Source: Rhodopseudomonas palustris (GTDB lineage: Bacteria > Pseudomonadota > Alphaproteobacteria > Rhizobiales > Xanthobacteraceae). Taken from it: a DNA stretch of 64,000 bases. A program made the translations under genes and the position numbers. The notes under the pieces were generated by a model, which saw only the letters and a program-made list of their open reading frames with translations, ran no database searches and was not told the origin of the DNA. The DNA lies in NCBI RefSeq assembly GCF_034479375.1, contig NZ_CP140155.1, forward strand, positions 4,688,501-4,752,500. Direction: 5' to 3'. This document shows, one piece after another, positions 36,446 to 45,160 of the stretch. The stretch's first letter is position 1. Each line of letters begins with the position of its first letter.

Positions 36446-36907
36446 ATGGCTGAATTGTTTGTCGCGCTCGGCTCCTGGAACTGGCTGATCGCCGGCTTCA
36501 TCCTGATGGCGCTGGAGCTGCTGGCGCCGGGGGTCTTTCTATTCTGGCTCGGCCTCGCCGCGCTGCTGACCGGCGTCGCGACTTTCGCGCTGGCTTCGGT
36601 GCTGGCGCTGTCATGGCAGGCGCAGGCGCTGCTGTTCGCCGCGCTGGCGGTCGCCGCGGTGCCGCTGTGGCGGCGGATGGCGCGCGGCGGCACGGCCGAA
36701 TCCAGCGCCACCAACCCGTTCCTCAACCGCCGCTCCGATGCGCTGGTCGGTCGCGTCTTCACCCTGGAAAAACCGATCGAGGGCGGCGTCGGCACGGTGC
36801 GGATCGACGACACCTTCTGGCGCGTCACCGGCCCCGACGCCCCCGCCGGCAGCCGCGTGAAGATCGTCCACGCGGACGGGGTGAATCTGATCGTGGCGGC
36901 GGTGTAG
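36446..36907 (+). CDS. NfeD family protein
   Basis: 153-residue partner of the SPFH protein. Three close membrane helices (WNWLIAGFILMALELLAPGV, LGLAALLTGVATFALASVL, AQALLFAALAVAAVPLW) are followed by a soluble OB-fold domain (ALVGRVFTLEKPIEGGVG to RVKIVHADGVNLIVAAV). This is the short form without the serine-protease domain, as usual beside QmcA-type genes. ATG at 36446 follows GAGG. Confidence 0.9.
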   Translation: MAELFVALGSWNWLIAGFILMALELLAPGVFLFWLGLAALLTGVATFALASVLALSWQAQALLFAALAVAAVPLWRRMARGGTAESSATNPFLNRRSDALVGRVFTLEKPIEGGVGTVRIDDTFWRVTGPDAPAGSRVKIVHADGVNLIVAAV

Positions 36908-36922
36908 CCCTGCTGCCTCCGT

Positions 36923-37041
36923 CCTCATGGTGAGGAGGCGCGTAGCGCCGTCTCGAACCATGAGCGGCACGGACTTGCGGCCATCCTTCGAGACGCCCCG
37001 GCTTCGCTCTTCGAGCTTCGCCGCGGCTCCTCAGGATGAGG
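36923..37041. repeat. Palindromic repeat, family B (copy 2)
   Basis: Opens CCTCATGGTGAGGAGGCGCG, closes CTCCTCAGGATGAGG, with CATCCTTCGAGACGCC inside. Between the convergent NfeD and arabinose-5-phosphate isomerase genes. Confidence 0.82.
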
Positions 37042-37096
37042 GCCGAGTGTGTGGCGGGCTCAGAGCACGCGGTTAGGCTCTGGCACCAAGCGTTGT

Positions 37097-38110
37097 CTAC
37101 GCCACGCCCGCGCGCAGCAGGTCGTGCAGGTGGACGACGCCGACCGGCTTGTTGCCTTCGGTCACCAGCAGCGCGGTGATCTTCGAGGAGTTCAGCAGTT
37201 CCAGCGTCTCGCCGGCGAGCAGGCCGGGGCTGATCGTCTTCGGCCGCTTGGTCATCACCTCGTCGACGGTGGCGGTCATCAGGTCCGGCCGCATGTGGCG
37301 GCGCAGATCGCCGTCGGTGACGATGCCCGCGACGTGACCCTTGGCGTCGACGATGCCGACGCAGCCGAAGCCCTTGGCCGACATCTCGACCAGCGCGTCC
37401 GACATTTTGGTGCCGAGCGGCTTCAGCGGCACCGCGTCGCCGGTGTGCATCAGGTCGCGGGCGTATTTCAGCATCGCGCCGAGCTTGCCGCCGGGGTGCA
37501 GCACGCTGAAATCGGTCGAGGTGAAGCCGCGGCCCTCCAGCAGCGCGATCGCGATGGCGTCGCCGAGCGCCAGCATCATCAGCGACGAGGTGGTCGGCGC
37601 CAGATTGTGCGGGCAGGCCTCGCGCGCCTTCGGCAGCGTCAGCGAGATATCTGCGGCCGTGGCCAGCGTCGAGCCGCAATCGGAGGTCATCGCGATCAGC
37701 GCGATCTTGAACCGCTTGGCGTAGCTGATCAGGTTCTTCATTTCCGGCTGCTCGCCGGACCACGACATCGCGAGAATGATGTCGTCGGCGGTGATCATGC
37801 CGAGGTCGCCATGGCTGGCTTCCGAGGCGTGGACGAAGAACGCCGGCGTGCCGGTCGAGGCGAAGGTCGCCGCGATCTTGCGGCCGATATGGCCGGATTT
37901 GCCGAGCCCGGTGATGATCAGCCGGCCTTTGGCGGTGCGGATCGTCTCGATCGCCGCGGCGAAGGCGCCGCCGAGGTCGGACTGCAGCGCCGCGGCGAGC
38001 GCGGTGACGCCATCGGCTTCCGCCTCCAGCGTGCGCAGGGCCGAAGGGATCGCGGCGGCAGCGAGGTCGGTCATCGCGGATTTCGTGGTGCGGGGTTTGG
38101 AAAGAGCCAT
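37097..38110 (-). CDS. kdsD: KpsF/GutQ-type arabinose-5-phosphate isomerase
   Basis: Interconverts ribulose-5-phosphate and arabinose-5-phosphate, feeding KDO synthesis for lipopolysaccharide. The 337 residues contain the SIS domain (LIITGLGKSGHIGRKIAATF, STGTPAFFVHASEASHGDLG, ILAMSWSGEQPEMKNLI, DFSVLHPGGKLGA) and two C-terminal CBS domains (DALVEMSAKGFGCVGIVDAK, ITALLVTEGNKPVGVVHLHD). The start MALSKPRTTKSAM at 38110 is chosen; a longer frame to 38413 crosses the divergent promoter region. Confidence 0.94.
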   Translation of the reverse strand: MALSKPRTTKSAMTDLAAAAIPSALRTLEAEADGVTALAAALQSDLGGAFAAAIETIRTAKGRLIITGLGKSGHIGRKIAATFASTGTPAFFVHASEASHGDLGMITADDIILAMSWSGEQPEMKNLISYAKRFKIALIAMTSDCGSTLATAADISLTLPKAREACPHNLAPTTSSLMMLALGDAIAIALLEGRGFTSTDFSVLHPGGKLGAMLKYARDLMHTGDAVPLKPLGTKMSDALVEMSAKGFGCVGIVDAKGHVAGIVTDGDLRRHMRPDLMTATVDEVMTKRPKTISPGLLAGETLELLNSSKITALLVTEGNKPVGVVHLHDLLRAGVA

Positions 38111-38343
38111 GCAGGGTCCCGAAGCGTCAAGCCGAGGTGTGGCCGGGGCCCTTCCTAGCATGCCGTCGCACGGGATGCGACGCGCCCGGCCGCGGTCCGG
38201 AGAGGTTCTCAACCGATCGTTCGCCGCCGGTCTCAACTCCTCCTTAACCATAAACGTTTTTACTCCATTAACGATGATCGCCGCCACCGGTCCTCCGGGT
38301 GGCTCGGTTTTCGCGTGCAAGAAATTGTTTTCGTTGAGGTTTT

Positions 38344-40044
38344 GTGATCGTGACCCCGGCGCCAGCAACCGGCCGCCTCCGCCGTGCAGCGTTGCTGCGG
38401 GCGGCAGCCGCATGCCTGCTGACCGGCGCGGCCGGGCACGCCGAGGCGCAGAGCCTGACCCGCGACCTGTTCCGGCCGGAGCGCGGCGCGTTCGTCTCGC
38501 CGCAGGACCTGCCGCTGCAGCGGACGCCGCGGCTCGCGACCGCCGCCGATCCGTATGCGACCGACGACGAACCCCGCAGAGACAGAACCACCCCGTCGCG
38601 CCTCACCGGGGCGCCGAATTTCGGGATGCAGCCCAGCCTCGGAACCGCTGGAACCGGCTACGATGCGCTCGGCCGCAAGCGCCAGAAGCCGAAGGCCTTT
38701 CCCGGCGCGCCCCAGCCGAAAGCGGTCGGCCCGGGCTCGCGGGCGGTGATCGCCGCGCCGCCGCCCGGCCGCCCGCTGCCACCGTCGCAGAATGCCGCGA
38801 AGCTTCCGGTCGCGGCGGCTTTCGCCGGGACGCTGCCCGGCCAGCCGACCCGACGCCGGCTCAAGCCCGACCTCGATCCGTTCGGTCCGGTCGGCGACTA
38901 TGCGGGCAGCTTCCTGTTCAAGGGCGCGCTCGAACTGAACGGCGGCTACGACACCAATCCCGGCCGCACCAACAATCCGCGGGCCTCCGGCTTCTACAAG
39001 ATCTCGCCGGAGCTGATGGTGACGTCGGACTGGGAGCGCCACGCGCTGGTCGCCGATCTGCGCGGCTCCTTCACCGGCTACGGCCACGACTTCAACAATC
39101 CGGCCGGCGGATTTTCGTCGGCGCCGCGCAATCTCGATCGGCCGGACTTCGACGGCCATATCGACGGCCGGCTCGACGTCACCCGCGACACCAGGCTGCT
39201 CGGGCAGGGCCGCCTGATCGTCGGCACCGACAATCCCGGCAGCCCGAACATCGAGGTCGGCCTGCAGAAATATCCGATCTACACCCAGACCGGATTGTCC
39301 GGCGGCATCGACCAGACCTTCAACCGGCTGCAGCTCACCGGGATCGCCAGCGTCGATCGCCGCGCCTACCAGCAGTCGGTGTTCACCGACGGCAGCACCG
39401 ACACCAACAACGACCGCAACTACAACAGATATGCCGGCACCGGGCGCGTCAGCTACGAGATCCTGCCGGGTCTGAAGCCGTTCGTCGAAGGTCAGGCAGA
39501 CACCCGGGAGCACGACACCGCCACCGATCGTTACGGGTTTCGGCGCAACAGCAATGGCGGCTACGTCAAGGGCGGCACCAGCTTCGAGCTGACGCGCCTG
39601 CTCACCGGCGAGGCGTCGATCGGCTGGGCGTCGCGGACCTACAGCGATCCGCGGCTGCTCAAGCTCGAGGGCCTGCTCACCACCGCTTCGCTGATCTGGA
39701 CGATGACGCCGTTGACCACGGTGAAGCTCGGCGCCGACACCACGATCGACGAATCCCCGCTCTTCGGCGTCTCCGGCGTGCTGACGCGGACCTACACCGC
39801 CGAAGTCGACCACGATTTCCGCCGCTGGCTGACCGCGATCGGCAAGTTCACCTATGCGACCTACGACTATCAGGGCTCCGGCCGCAGCGACCGTTTCACC
39901 TCGCTGGAAGGTAATCTGGTCTACAAGCTCAATCGCTCGCTCTGGGTCAAGGGCACGCTGCGCCGCGATCAGCTCGATTCCAACATCGTCGGCGGCAGTT
40001 ACAACGCCACCGTGGTGATGCTCGGCGTCAGGCTGCAGAACTAG
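38344..40044 (+). CDS. Large outer-membrane beta-barrel protein (BBP2-like)
   Basis: 566 residues. A signal peptide (AALLRAAAACLLTGAAGHAE) is followed by about 150 residues of proline-rich, probably disordered sequence. The rest alternates aromatic beta-strands with glycine/aspartate turns: FLFKGALELNGGYDTNPGRT, LDVTRDTRLLGQGRLIVG, and YNATVVMLGVRLQN ending the last strand. This is the look of putative beta-barrel porin 2 proteins, often linked to polysaccharide export, but no exact role can be read. The start is GTG 38344 after GAGG; GTG 38350 is an alternative. Divergent from kdsD. Confidence 0.8.
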   Translation: MIVTPAPATGRLRRAALLRAAAACLLTGAAGHAEAQSLTRDLFRPERGAFVSPQDLPLQRTPRLATAADPYATDDEPRRDRTTPSRLTGAPNFGMQPSLGTAGTGYDALGRKRQKPKAFPGAPQPKAVGPGSRAVIAAPPPGRPLPPSQNAAKLPVAAAFAGTLPGQPTRRRLKPDLDPFGPVGDYAGSFLFKGALELNGGYDTNPGRTNNPRASGFYKISPELMVTSDWERHALVADLRGSFTGYGHDFNNPAGGFSSAPRNLDRPDFDGHIDGRLDVTRDTRLLGQGRLIVGTDNPGSPNIEVGLQKYPIYTQTGLSGGIDQTFNRLQLTGIASVDRRAYQQSVFTDGSTDTNNDRNYNRYAGTGRVSYEILPGLKPFVEGQADTREHDTATDRYGFRRNSNGGYVKGGTSFELTRLLTGEASIGWASRTYSDPRLLKLEGLLTTASLIWTMTPLTTVKLGADTTIDESPLFGVSGVLTRTYTAEVDHDFRRWLTAIGKFTYATYDYQGSGRSDRFTSLEGNLVYKLNRSLWVKGTLRRDQLDSNIVGGSYNATVVMLGVRLQN

Positions 40045-40104
40045 AGCCGTTCTGTCCCTGATGGAATCAGCACTGGCGTTCCGGGGCACTCACCACAGGC
40101 ACAA

Positions 40105-40210
40105 CCTCATGGTGAGGAGGCGCGAAGCGCCGTCTCGAACCATGCGCCACAGGCCCTGCGTCGCCGCATCCTTCGAGACGCCCGGCTTCGCCGGGCTCCT
40201 CAGGATGAGG
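40105..40210. repeat. Palindromic repeat, family B (copy 3)
   Basis: Opens CCTCATGGTGAGGAGGCGCG, contains CGTCTCGAACCATG and CATCCTTCGAGACGCC, and closes CTCCTCAGGATGAGG. It separates the convergent barrel and small-protein genes. Confidence 0.82.
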
Positions 40211-40286
40211 AGGCAGTGCATTTGGCCAGGGCCGTATCGCTGCAATCAATCGATGAATTGCTCTAGCGAGGTTCGCCTGCCGCAGT

Positions 40287-40559
40287 TCAGTACGGCCTGC
40301 GCTGGCGTTCGGTCTTGATGCGGCGGAAGCGGACGCCCTTGCCGTCGGGCAGACGGGTCGCGACATAGCCGGCTTCGAGGCAGGCCTCGCGCTGCGGCAT
40401 TTTCTCCTCCGGCGCGCGCGTCGAGTCCCACCAGGAGGCGCGCTGCGCCGCGCGCGGCAGAGCGAATCCGATGAGATCCTCGATCTGCTCGTTGCTCAGG
40501 ACCAGTTCCGTCGCGGTCTGGCTCTTCAGATAGTCACGGAGCTGTTCGAATTTGCTCAC
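40287..40559 (-). CDS. Small conserved hypothetical protein (DUF7662-like)
   Basis: 90 residues from the GTG at 40559, which follows AAGGATCC. Pattern: SKFEQLRDYLKSQTATELVL, then SNEQIEDLIGFALPRAAQRA, SWWDSTRAPE, CLEAGYVATRLPDGKGVRFR. The order of LRDYL, EIE-x-x-xGFxLPxxA, WW and AGY-x-V-x-F-R matches a family of small proteins I know only as a domain of unknown function. No signal peptide or membrane helix. It is cytoplasmic and of unknown role. Confidence 0.7.
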   Translation of the reverse strand: MSKFEQLRDYLKSQTATELVLSNEQIEDLIGFALPRAAQRASWWDSTRAPEEKMPQREACLEAGYVATRLPDGKGVRFRRIKTERQRRPY

Positions 40560-40735
40560 TTCGGATCCTTGTCGGCAGAAATCGGCGACGCCTGCATGCG
40601 GTTCGCAGACCCTCGTGGTCTGTGGGCACTTCACGGTCAGTGTCGACAGTCGCCGGTGAAATCAAGCGTTAACCGCAGGTTAGGTCATGATCGCAACTTA
40701 AGCGCTCCGCAAGTTTTGAATGGCTATTTTCAGGC

Positions 40736-42247
40736 ATGAACAGTGGTGGGATTATCGATCGGATCAGGCATGAAATGGGGCGCCGGCGGCGGATGTCGCC
40801 GCGCCTCCTGATCCTGTCGTCGGTCGTCACCGTGCTCGGGTTCTCGGCGGTCTGCGGCAGCATCATGCTGGAGATGCGGCGCAACGCGCAGGAACTGGCG
40901 CGCCAGACTCAGGAAAATCTGGCTTCCACGATCAGCGCCGACATCAATCGCACCATCGAGCTCTACGACCTGTCGCTGCGTTCCGCGGTCTCCAGCCTGG
41001 CGCTGCCGCAGCTCTCGCAGGTCGACGACGCCATCCGTCGCCTGATCCTGTTCGATCACGCGGCCACCGCCCCGCATTTCGGCGCGATCCAGGTGTTCGA
41101 CGCCCGGGGCGACCTGACGATCGATTCCGCGTCGCGGACGCCGGACAAGACCAATCGCGGCGCAGAACCCTATTTCACCGTGCAACGGGATCAGCCCGAT
41201 CACGGCCTCTACATCAGCAGCCCGATGCAGCACCGTGGCGCCTATTCGATCGTGCTGAGCCGCCGCGTCTCGGGGCCGGACGGGCAGTTTCGCGGCATCG
41301 TCGCGGGTTCGATCCGCTTCAGCTATTTTCAGGAAGTGTTCAGCCGGCTGCGGTTGGCGCCACAGGACGTCATCGCGGTGATCGCGCGCGACGGCACGTT
41401 GATCATGCGCACGCCGTTCAGCGCCGATCTGCTTGGTTCCAACGTGATGGCTAAGATCGGCATGAACGCCGTCCTGAGTCAGCGGCGCGGCTGGTTCAGC
41501 GGGCACGGCAAGCTCGACGCCATCGCCCGAATGTACGTCTGGGCCGACAGCACCCGGCCGCTGGTGGTGCTGGTCGGCAAATCGTGGAACGATGTCTTCG
41601 CGATGTGGCGCGCGGAAGCGATCCGGATCGGCCTGATCCTGCTCGGGCTTGCGGTCATCGTCGCCGGCTTCACGGTGTTCTTCATTCGTGAGATCGATCG
41701 CCGCGCCGAGGCCGAGCGCCGGCTGGAGGAACTCGCCACCACCGATGCGCTGACCGGCCTGACCAACCGCCGCAAGTTCGACATCGCGATCGACCGCGAA
41801 TGGCGGCGCGCGGCGCGGTCGAACGCGCCGATCGCGCTGATGATCATCGACGCCGATCACTTCAAGGCTTTCAACGACAGCTATGGCCATCAGGCGGGCG
41901 ACCAGGTGCTGGTCGGCATCGCGTTGTGCATCGGCGATACCGTGCAGCGCGCCGGCGATTGCGCGGCGCGGTTCGGCGGCGAGGAGTTCGCCGTCCTGCT
42001 GCCGGGCCTGAATGCGACGGCGGCGCAGGCGATGGCCGAGACGATCCGCGAGAAGGTCGAGCTCTGGTCGGGAGGTCAGGCCGGCGTCACCGTCAGTATC
42101 GGCGTGGCCAGCATGACGCCGAACCCGGCGCAACACTGGTCGGTGCTGTTCGAAGCCGCCGACAAGGCGCTGTACGCCGCCAAGGATCTCGGCCGCAACC
42201 GCTGCGTGGTCGCCGCGAGCCGCAGCGACCTGACGCTGGTCGCCTGA
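40736..42247 (+). CDS. Membrane diguanylate cyclase with periplasmic sensor domain
   Basis: Makes cyclic di-GMP. In the 503 residues a first helix (LLILSSVVTVLGFSAVCGSI) and a second at about 300-322 (RIGLILLGLAVIVAGFTVFF) enclose a periplasmic double-Cache-like sensor (AVIARDGTLIMRTPFSADLL). The GGDEF domain follows (LATTDALTGLTNRRKFDIAI) with active-site ARFGGEEFAVLLPG, a catalytic GGEEF. The inhibitory I-site RxxD is present as RAGD, five residues before it. So the enzyme should be active and subject to product feedback. The ligand is unknown. It is transcribed alone. Confidence 0.92.
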   Translation: MNSGGIIDRIRHEMGRRRRMSPRLLILSSVVTVLGFSAVCGSIMLEMRRNAQELARQTQENLASTISADINRTIELYDLSLRSAVSSLALPQLSQVDDAIRRLILFDHAATAPHFGAIQVFDARGDLTIDSASRTPDKTNRGAEPYFTVQRDQPDHGLYISSPMQHRGAYSIVLSRRVSGPDGQFRGIVAGSIRFSYFQEVFSRLRLAPQDVIAVIARDGTLIMRTPFSADLLGSNVMAKIGMNAVLSQRRGWFSGHGKLDAIARMYVWADSTRPLVVLVGKSWNDVFAMWRAEAIRIGLILLGLAVIVAGFTVFFIREIDRRAEAERRLEELATTDALTGLTNRRKFDIAIDREWRRAARSNAPIALMIIDADHFKAFNDSYGHQAGDQVLVGIALCIGDTVQRAGDCAARFGGEEFAVLLPGLNATAAQAMAETIREKVELWSGGQAGVTVSIGVASMTPNPAQHWSVLFEAADKALYAAKDLGRNRCVVAASRSDLTLVA

Positions 42248-42304
42248 GCCTGACTTGAGCGACGAGGGCTTGGGCGACCAACCTGGGCGGCCAAGCCTCG
42301 GCGA

Positions 42305-43180
42305 TTACTTCCCGAGGTAACGCTGCATGTCGGCGATCAGGCCCTCGCGGAGATCGTCGCGCCGCATCGCGAAGGCGATGTTGGCGCGCAGGAAGCCCGC
42401 CTTCGAGCCGCAATCGTGGCGCTCGCCCTCGAATTCGACGCCGTAGAACTTCTGCGTCTTCGATAGCCCGATCATCGCGTCGGTGAGCTGGATCTCGCCG
42501 CCGGCGCCGCGCTCCTGGGTCTCCAGGATCTTGAAGATTTCCGGCTGCAGGATGTAGCGGCCCGAGATCGACAGATTCGACGGCGCGGTGCCGGGCTTCG
42601 GCTTTTCGATCATGCCGTCGATCTCGAACGCCTTGCCGTCGCGCTTGCCGACGCCGCAGATGCCGTATTGGTGCGTCCGATCGGCCGGCACTTCCTCGAC
42701 CGCGATGACGTTGGCCTTGTCGCCGAGCTTTTCCGCGGCCTGGATCATCTGCTTGAGGCAGCCCGGCGTATTCAGCACCAGTTCGTCCGGCAGCACCACC
42801 GCGAACGGTTCGTTGCCGACGATGTCTCGCGCGCACCACACGGCGTGGCCGAGTCCGTGCGGCGCCTGCTGGCGGGTGAAGCTCATCGCGCCGGCTTCCG
42901 GCTGGTCGCGCGCCAGGAGCTCCATTTCCACGGTCTTGTTGCGGCCCTTCAGCGTCATGTCCAGCTCGAACTGGCGGTCGAAATGGTCCTCGATCATGCC
43001 CTTGTTGCGGCCGGTGACGAAGATGAAGTGCTCGATGCCGGCTTCCTTGGCCTCGTCGACGACGTACTGGATCAGCGGCTTGTCGACGATCGTCAGCATC
43101 TCCTTCGGCATCGCCTTGGTGGCGGGAAGCACGCGGGTGCCGAGGCCGGCGACCGGGAAGACGGCTTTGCGGATTTTCAT
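42305..43180 (-). CDS. galU: UTP-glucose-1-phosphate uridylyltransferase
   Basis: Forms UDP-glucose for exopolysaccharide, lipopolysaccharide and trehalose synthesis. The 291 residues begin MKIRKAVFPVAGLGTRVLPA, the nucleotide-binding loop, then TKAMPKEMLTIVDKPLIQYV. Other marks are APHGLGHAVWCARDIVG, FAVVLPDELVL, YGICGVGKRDG, GGEIQLTDAM and GERHDCGSKAGFLRANIA. Length and pattern are typical for bacterial GalU. The start at 43180 is the conserved MKIRKA; the longer frame beyond it is non-homologous. Confidence 0.96.
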   Translation of the reverse strand: MKIRKAVFPVAGLGTRVLPATKAMPKEMLTIVDKPLIQYVVDEAKEAGIEHFIFVTGRNKGMIEDHFDRQFELDMTLKGRNKTVEMELLARDQPEAGAMSFTRQQAPHGLGHAVWCARDIVGNEPFAVVLPDELVLNTPGCLKQMIQAAEKLGDKANVIAVEEVPADRTHQYGICGVGKRDGKAFEIDGMIEKPKPGTAPSNLSISGRYILQPEIFKILETQERGAGGEIQLTDAMIGLSKTQKFYGVEFEGERHDCGSKAGFLRANIAFAMRRDDLREGLIADMQRYLGK

Positions 43181-43340
43181 GGAGCGCGATCTCTCAAAGG
43201 GTACTTGCGGGAGCCTGCGGCGGCCGGCGGGTGTTGCAGCTTGCAACCAAGGCGGATGTGTGGAGTTCCACGATCGCAGTCGAAAGTCGGGGGTGGCCGA
43301 ATGATTCGCTGCATCGGGCTGCTGAAGCAATGGTGTTTCG

Positions 43341-44285
43341 TCAGAACAGCGGCGTCCCCGGCACGAATGCATCGAACGCCGCCCAGAACTGCTGACGGTA
43401 GCGATCCTGCTCCTGCAGGATCTCGTGTTTGGCGCCGGCGATCACCAGATGCGAGCCCGCGCGCAGATGATAGGCGAACTCCTCGATCGCGGCTGTCGAG
43501 ACGATGGTATCATGGCTGGCGGCGAGCATCAGGATCGGCTGCCGGATCCGCGCCGGATAGTCCGCCGCGCGAAAACCATGCATGGTGCGGAAGGCGGTAT
43601 CCGCCCAGGCGACGGTCGGCGAGGCGAGGCCGAGCGTCGGGTCCTCGGCGATGATCGCCGCATTGCGGGCGTAGCGCACCGGGTCCGACGTCAGGGGATT
43701 GCCGACGAACGGCTCGGTGTTGGCGAGCACGTCGTTGCCGCCGGGCACGTAGCGGCCGCCCTGGCCGGCGAGGCGCATCGCCCGCAACAGCAGCCGCACC
43801 GGCAGCGAGGTCGCCCGTCCCGGCAGGTCGATCATCGGCGCCGACAACACCATGCGGTCGAACCAGCGCTTGCCGGAATACGCGATCCGCAGCATCACCG
43901 CGCCGCCCATCGAATGCGCCAGCGCGAAATGCGGGGGCGGGCAGTCCGGCAGCACCACCTCGCGCACGAAGGTCTCGACGTCGATCTCGAAGTCCGAGAA
44001 GTTGCGCACATAGCCCTTGCGGACATCCTTGAGCCGCCGCGACGAATGGCCCTGGCCGCGCCAGTCGATCATCGCCACTGCGAAGCCGCGGTCCTGCAGG
44101 TCGCGCACGGTCTCGAAGTACTTCTCGATCTGCTCGGTGCGTCCGGTGAAGACGCAGACCGTGCCCTTGCGGCCGGCCGGCGGCGGCCACCGGGCGAACC
44201 GCAACTCGGCGCCGTCGGGGGTCTTGATGGTGCCGGAGACGGCACCCTCGGGAACCGGATTGGCGGGAATCGAGACGAGCGTCAT
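43341..44285 (-). CDS. Alpha/beta hydrolase, lysophospholipase/monoglyceride-lipase type
   Basis: 314-residue serine hydrolase. The nucleophile elbow is FALAHSMGGAVMLRIA (GHSMGG-like with alanine in the first place). The region GFAVAMIDWRGQGHSSRR and its following lid match PldB/monoglyceride-lipase proteins. The acid is likely in LMLAASHDTIVSTAAIEEFA and the histidine in VIAGAKHEILQEQDRYR. No signal peptide, so probably cytoplasmic. The natural substrate is unknown. Confidence 0.85.
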   Translation of the reverse strand: MTLVSIPANPVPEGAVSGTIKTPDGAELRFARWPPPAGRKGTVCVFTGRTEQIEKYFETVRDLQDRGFAVAMIDWRGQGHSSRRLKDVRKGYVRNFSDFEIDVETFVREVVLPDCPPPHFALAHSMGGAVMLRIAYSGKRWFDRMVLSAPMIDLPGRATSLPVRLLLRAMRLAGQGGRYVPGGNDVLANTEPFVGNPLTSDPVRYARNAAIIAEDPTLGLASPTVAWADTAFRTMHGFRAADYPARIRQPILMLAASHDTIVSTAAIEEFAYHLRAGSHLVIAGAKHEILQEQDRYRQQFWAAFDAFVPGTPLF

Positions 44286-44445
44286 GCACCGTGTCCGGTC
44301 GGTCTAAATGGCTGAAGGGAGAACAGAAATATCGACGTCGGCGAAGATTCTCCGGACCTCTTGAAGACCGGATCGACCCTCCCATATCATTTTCGTGCAG
44401 GCCACACCAAGGGGTCAGGAAACCGGCTCCGGCTGCACAGACGAT

Positions 44446-44493
44446 GCCCGGCCCGATGGCGGGCGGGCGCCCAACAGTCGCTTCTAGGAGGAC
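44446..44493 (+). promoter_or_regulatory. ROSE-type RNA thermometer in the hsp20 leader
   Basis: The last hairpin (44477-44493) pairs GTC-CTT with GAG-GAC around a CTAG loop and bulges G44480. This puts TCGCT (consensus UYGCU of ROSE elements) opposite the Shine-Dalgarno AGGAGG (44486-44491), which is thereby masked. A second hairpin, GCCCG-G-CCC / GGG-CGGGC (44446-44468), lies just before it. ROSE elements melt at heat-shock temperature to free translation of small heat-shock proteins in Bradyrhizobium and other rhizobia. Confidence 0.85.
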
Positions 44494-44499
44494 TACACC

Positions 44500-44979
44500 A
44501 TGCGTACTTTCGATCTCACCCCGTTCTATCGCTCCACCATCGGCTTCGACCGCCTGTTCAATCTGCTGGACCAGACCTCCGGCGAGGCGGCGGCTCCCGG
44601 CTATCCGCCCTACAACATCGAGCGGACCGGCGAGAACGCCTATCGAATCAGCGTCGCGGTCTCCGGCTTCTCCCCGGCCGAACTGTCGATCGTGACCAAG
44701 GAAAATCAGCTCACGATCAAGGGCGAGAAGACCGCCAACGAGAACGGCGGCAATTCCGAGGTGCTGTATCGCGGCATCGCCGCGCGCGCCTTCGAGCGGG
44801 CGTTCCAGCTCGCCGACTACGTCACGGTGAAGAACGCCAGCCTCGAGAACGGCCTGCTTCACGTCGATCTCGTGCGCGAGATTCCCGAGGCGAAGAAGCC
44901 GCGCAGCATTCCGATCAGCACCACCGCCGTCTCCGCGCCGCAGGTGGTCGATCAGGCCGGCGCGAAGGCGGCCGCGTAA
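44500..44979 (+). CDS. Small heat-shock protein, Hsp20 family (class A rhizobial type)
   Basis: ATP-independent holdase chaperone of 159 residues. The N-terminus MRTFDLTPFYRSTIGFDRLF is usual for IbpA-like proteins. The alpha-crystallin domain spans about 35-135 (YPPYNIERTGENAYRISVAV, LTIKGEKTANENG, with A-x-x-x-G-L type LENGLLHVDL). The C-terminal I-x-I oligomerisation motif is IPIS. The gene has its own leader with a ROSE-type hairpin over the AGGAGG, so translation should rise on heating. Confidence 0.95.
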   Translation: MRTFDLTPFYRSTIGFDRLFNLLDQTSGEAAAPGYPPYNIERTGENAYRISVAVSGFSPAELSIVTKENQLTIKGEKTANENGGNSEVLYRGIAARAFERAFQLADYVTVKNASLENGLLHVDLVREIPEAKKPRSIPISTTAVSAPQVVDQAGAKAAA

Positions 44980-45160
44980 GCGCGCTGCGACTCTCATCTA
45001 TCATCATCGTCGAACGCCCCGGGAAACCGGGGCGTTTTGTTGTGCCGTCCAGGCTTGCTGCGGAGTCACTCTCCTGTGAAGGCGGTAACATTGCGACCCG
45101 CGCCTCCGAACAATCGACGTCACGCCATTCAGGCGCACGTTCATCACGGAGAGCAACGAT

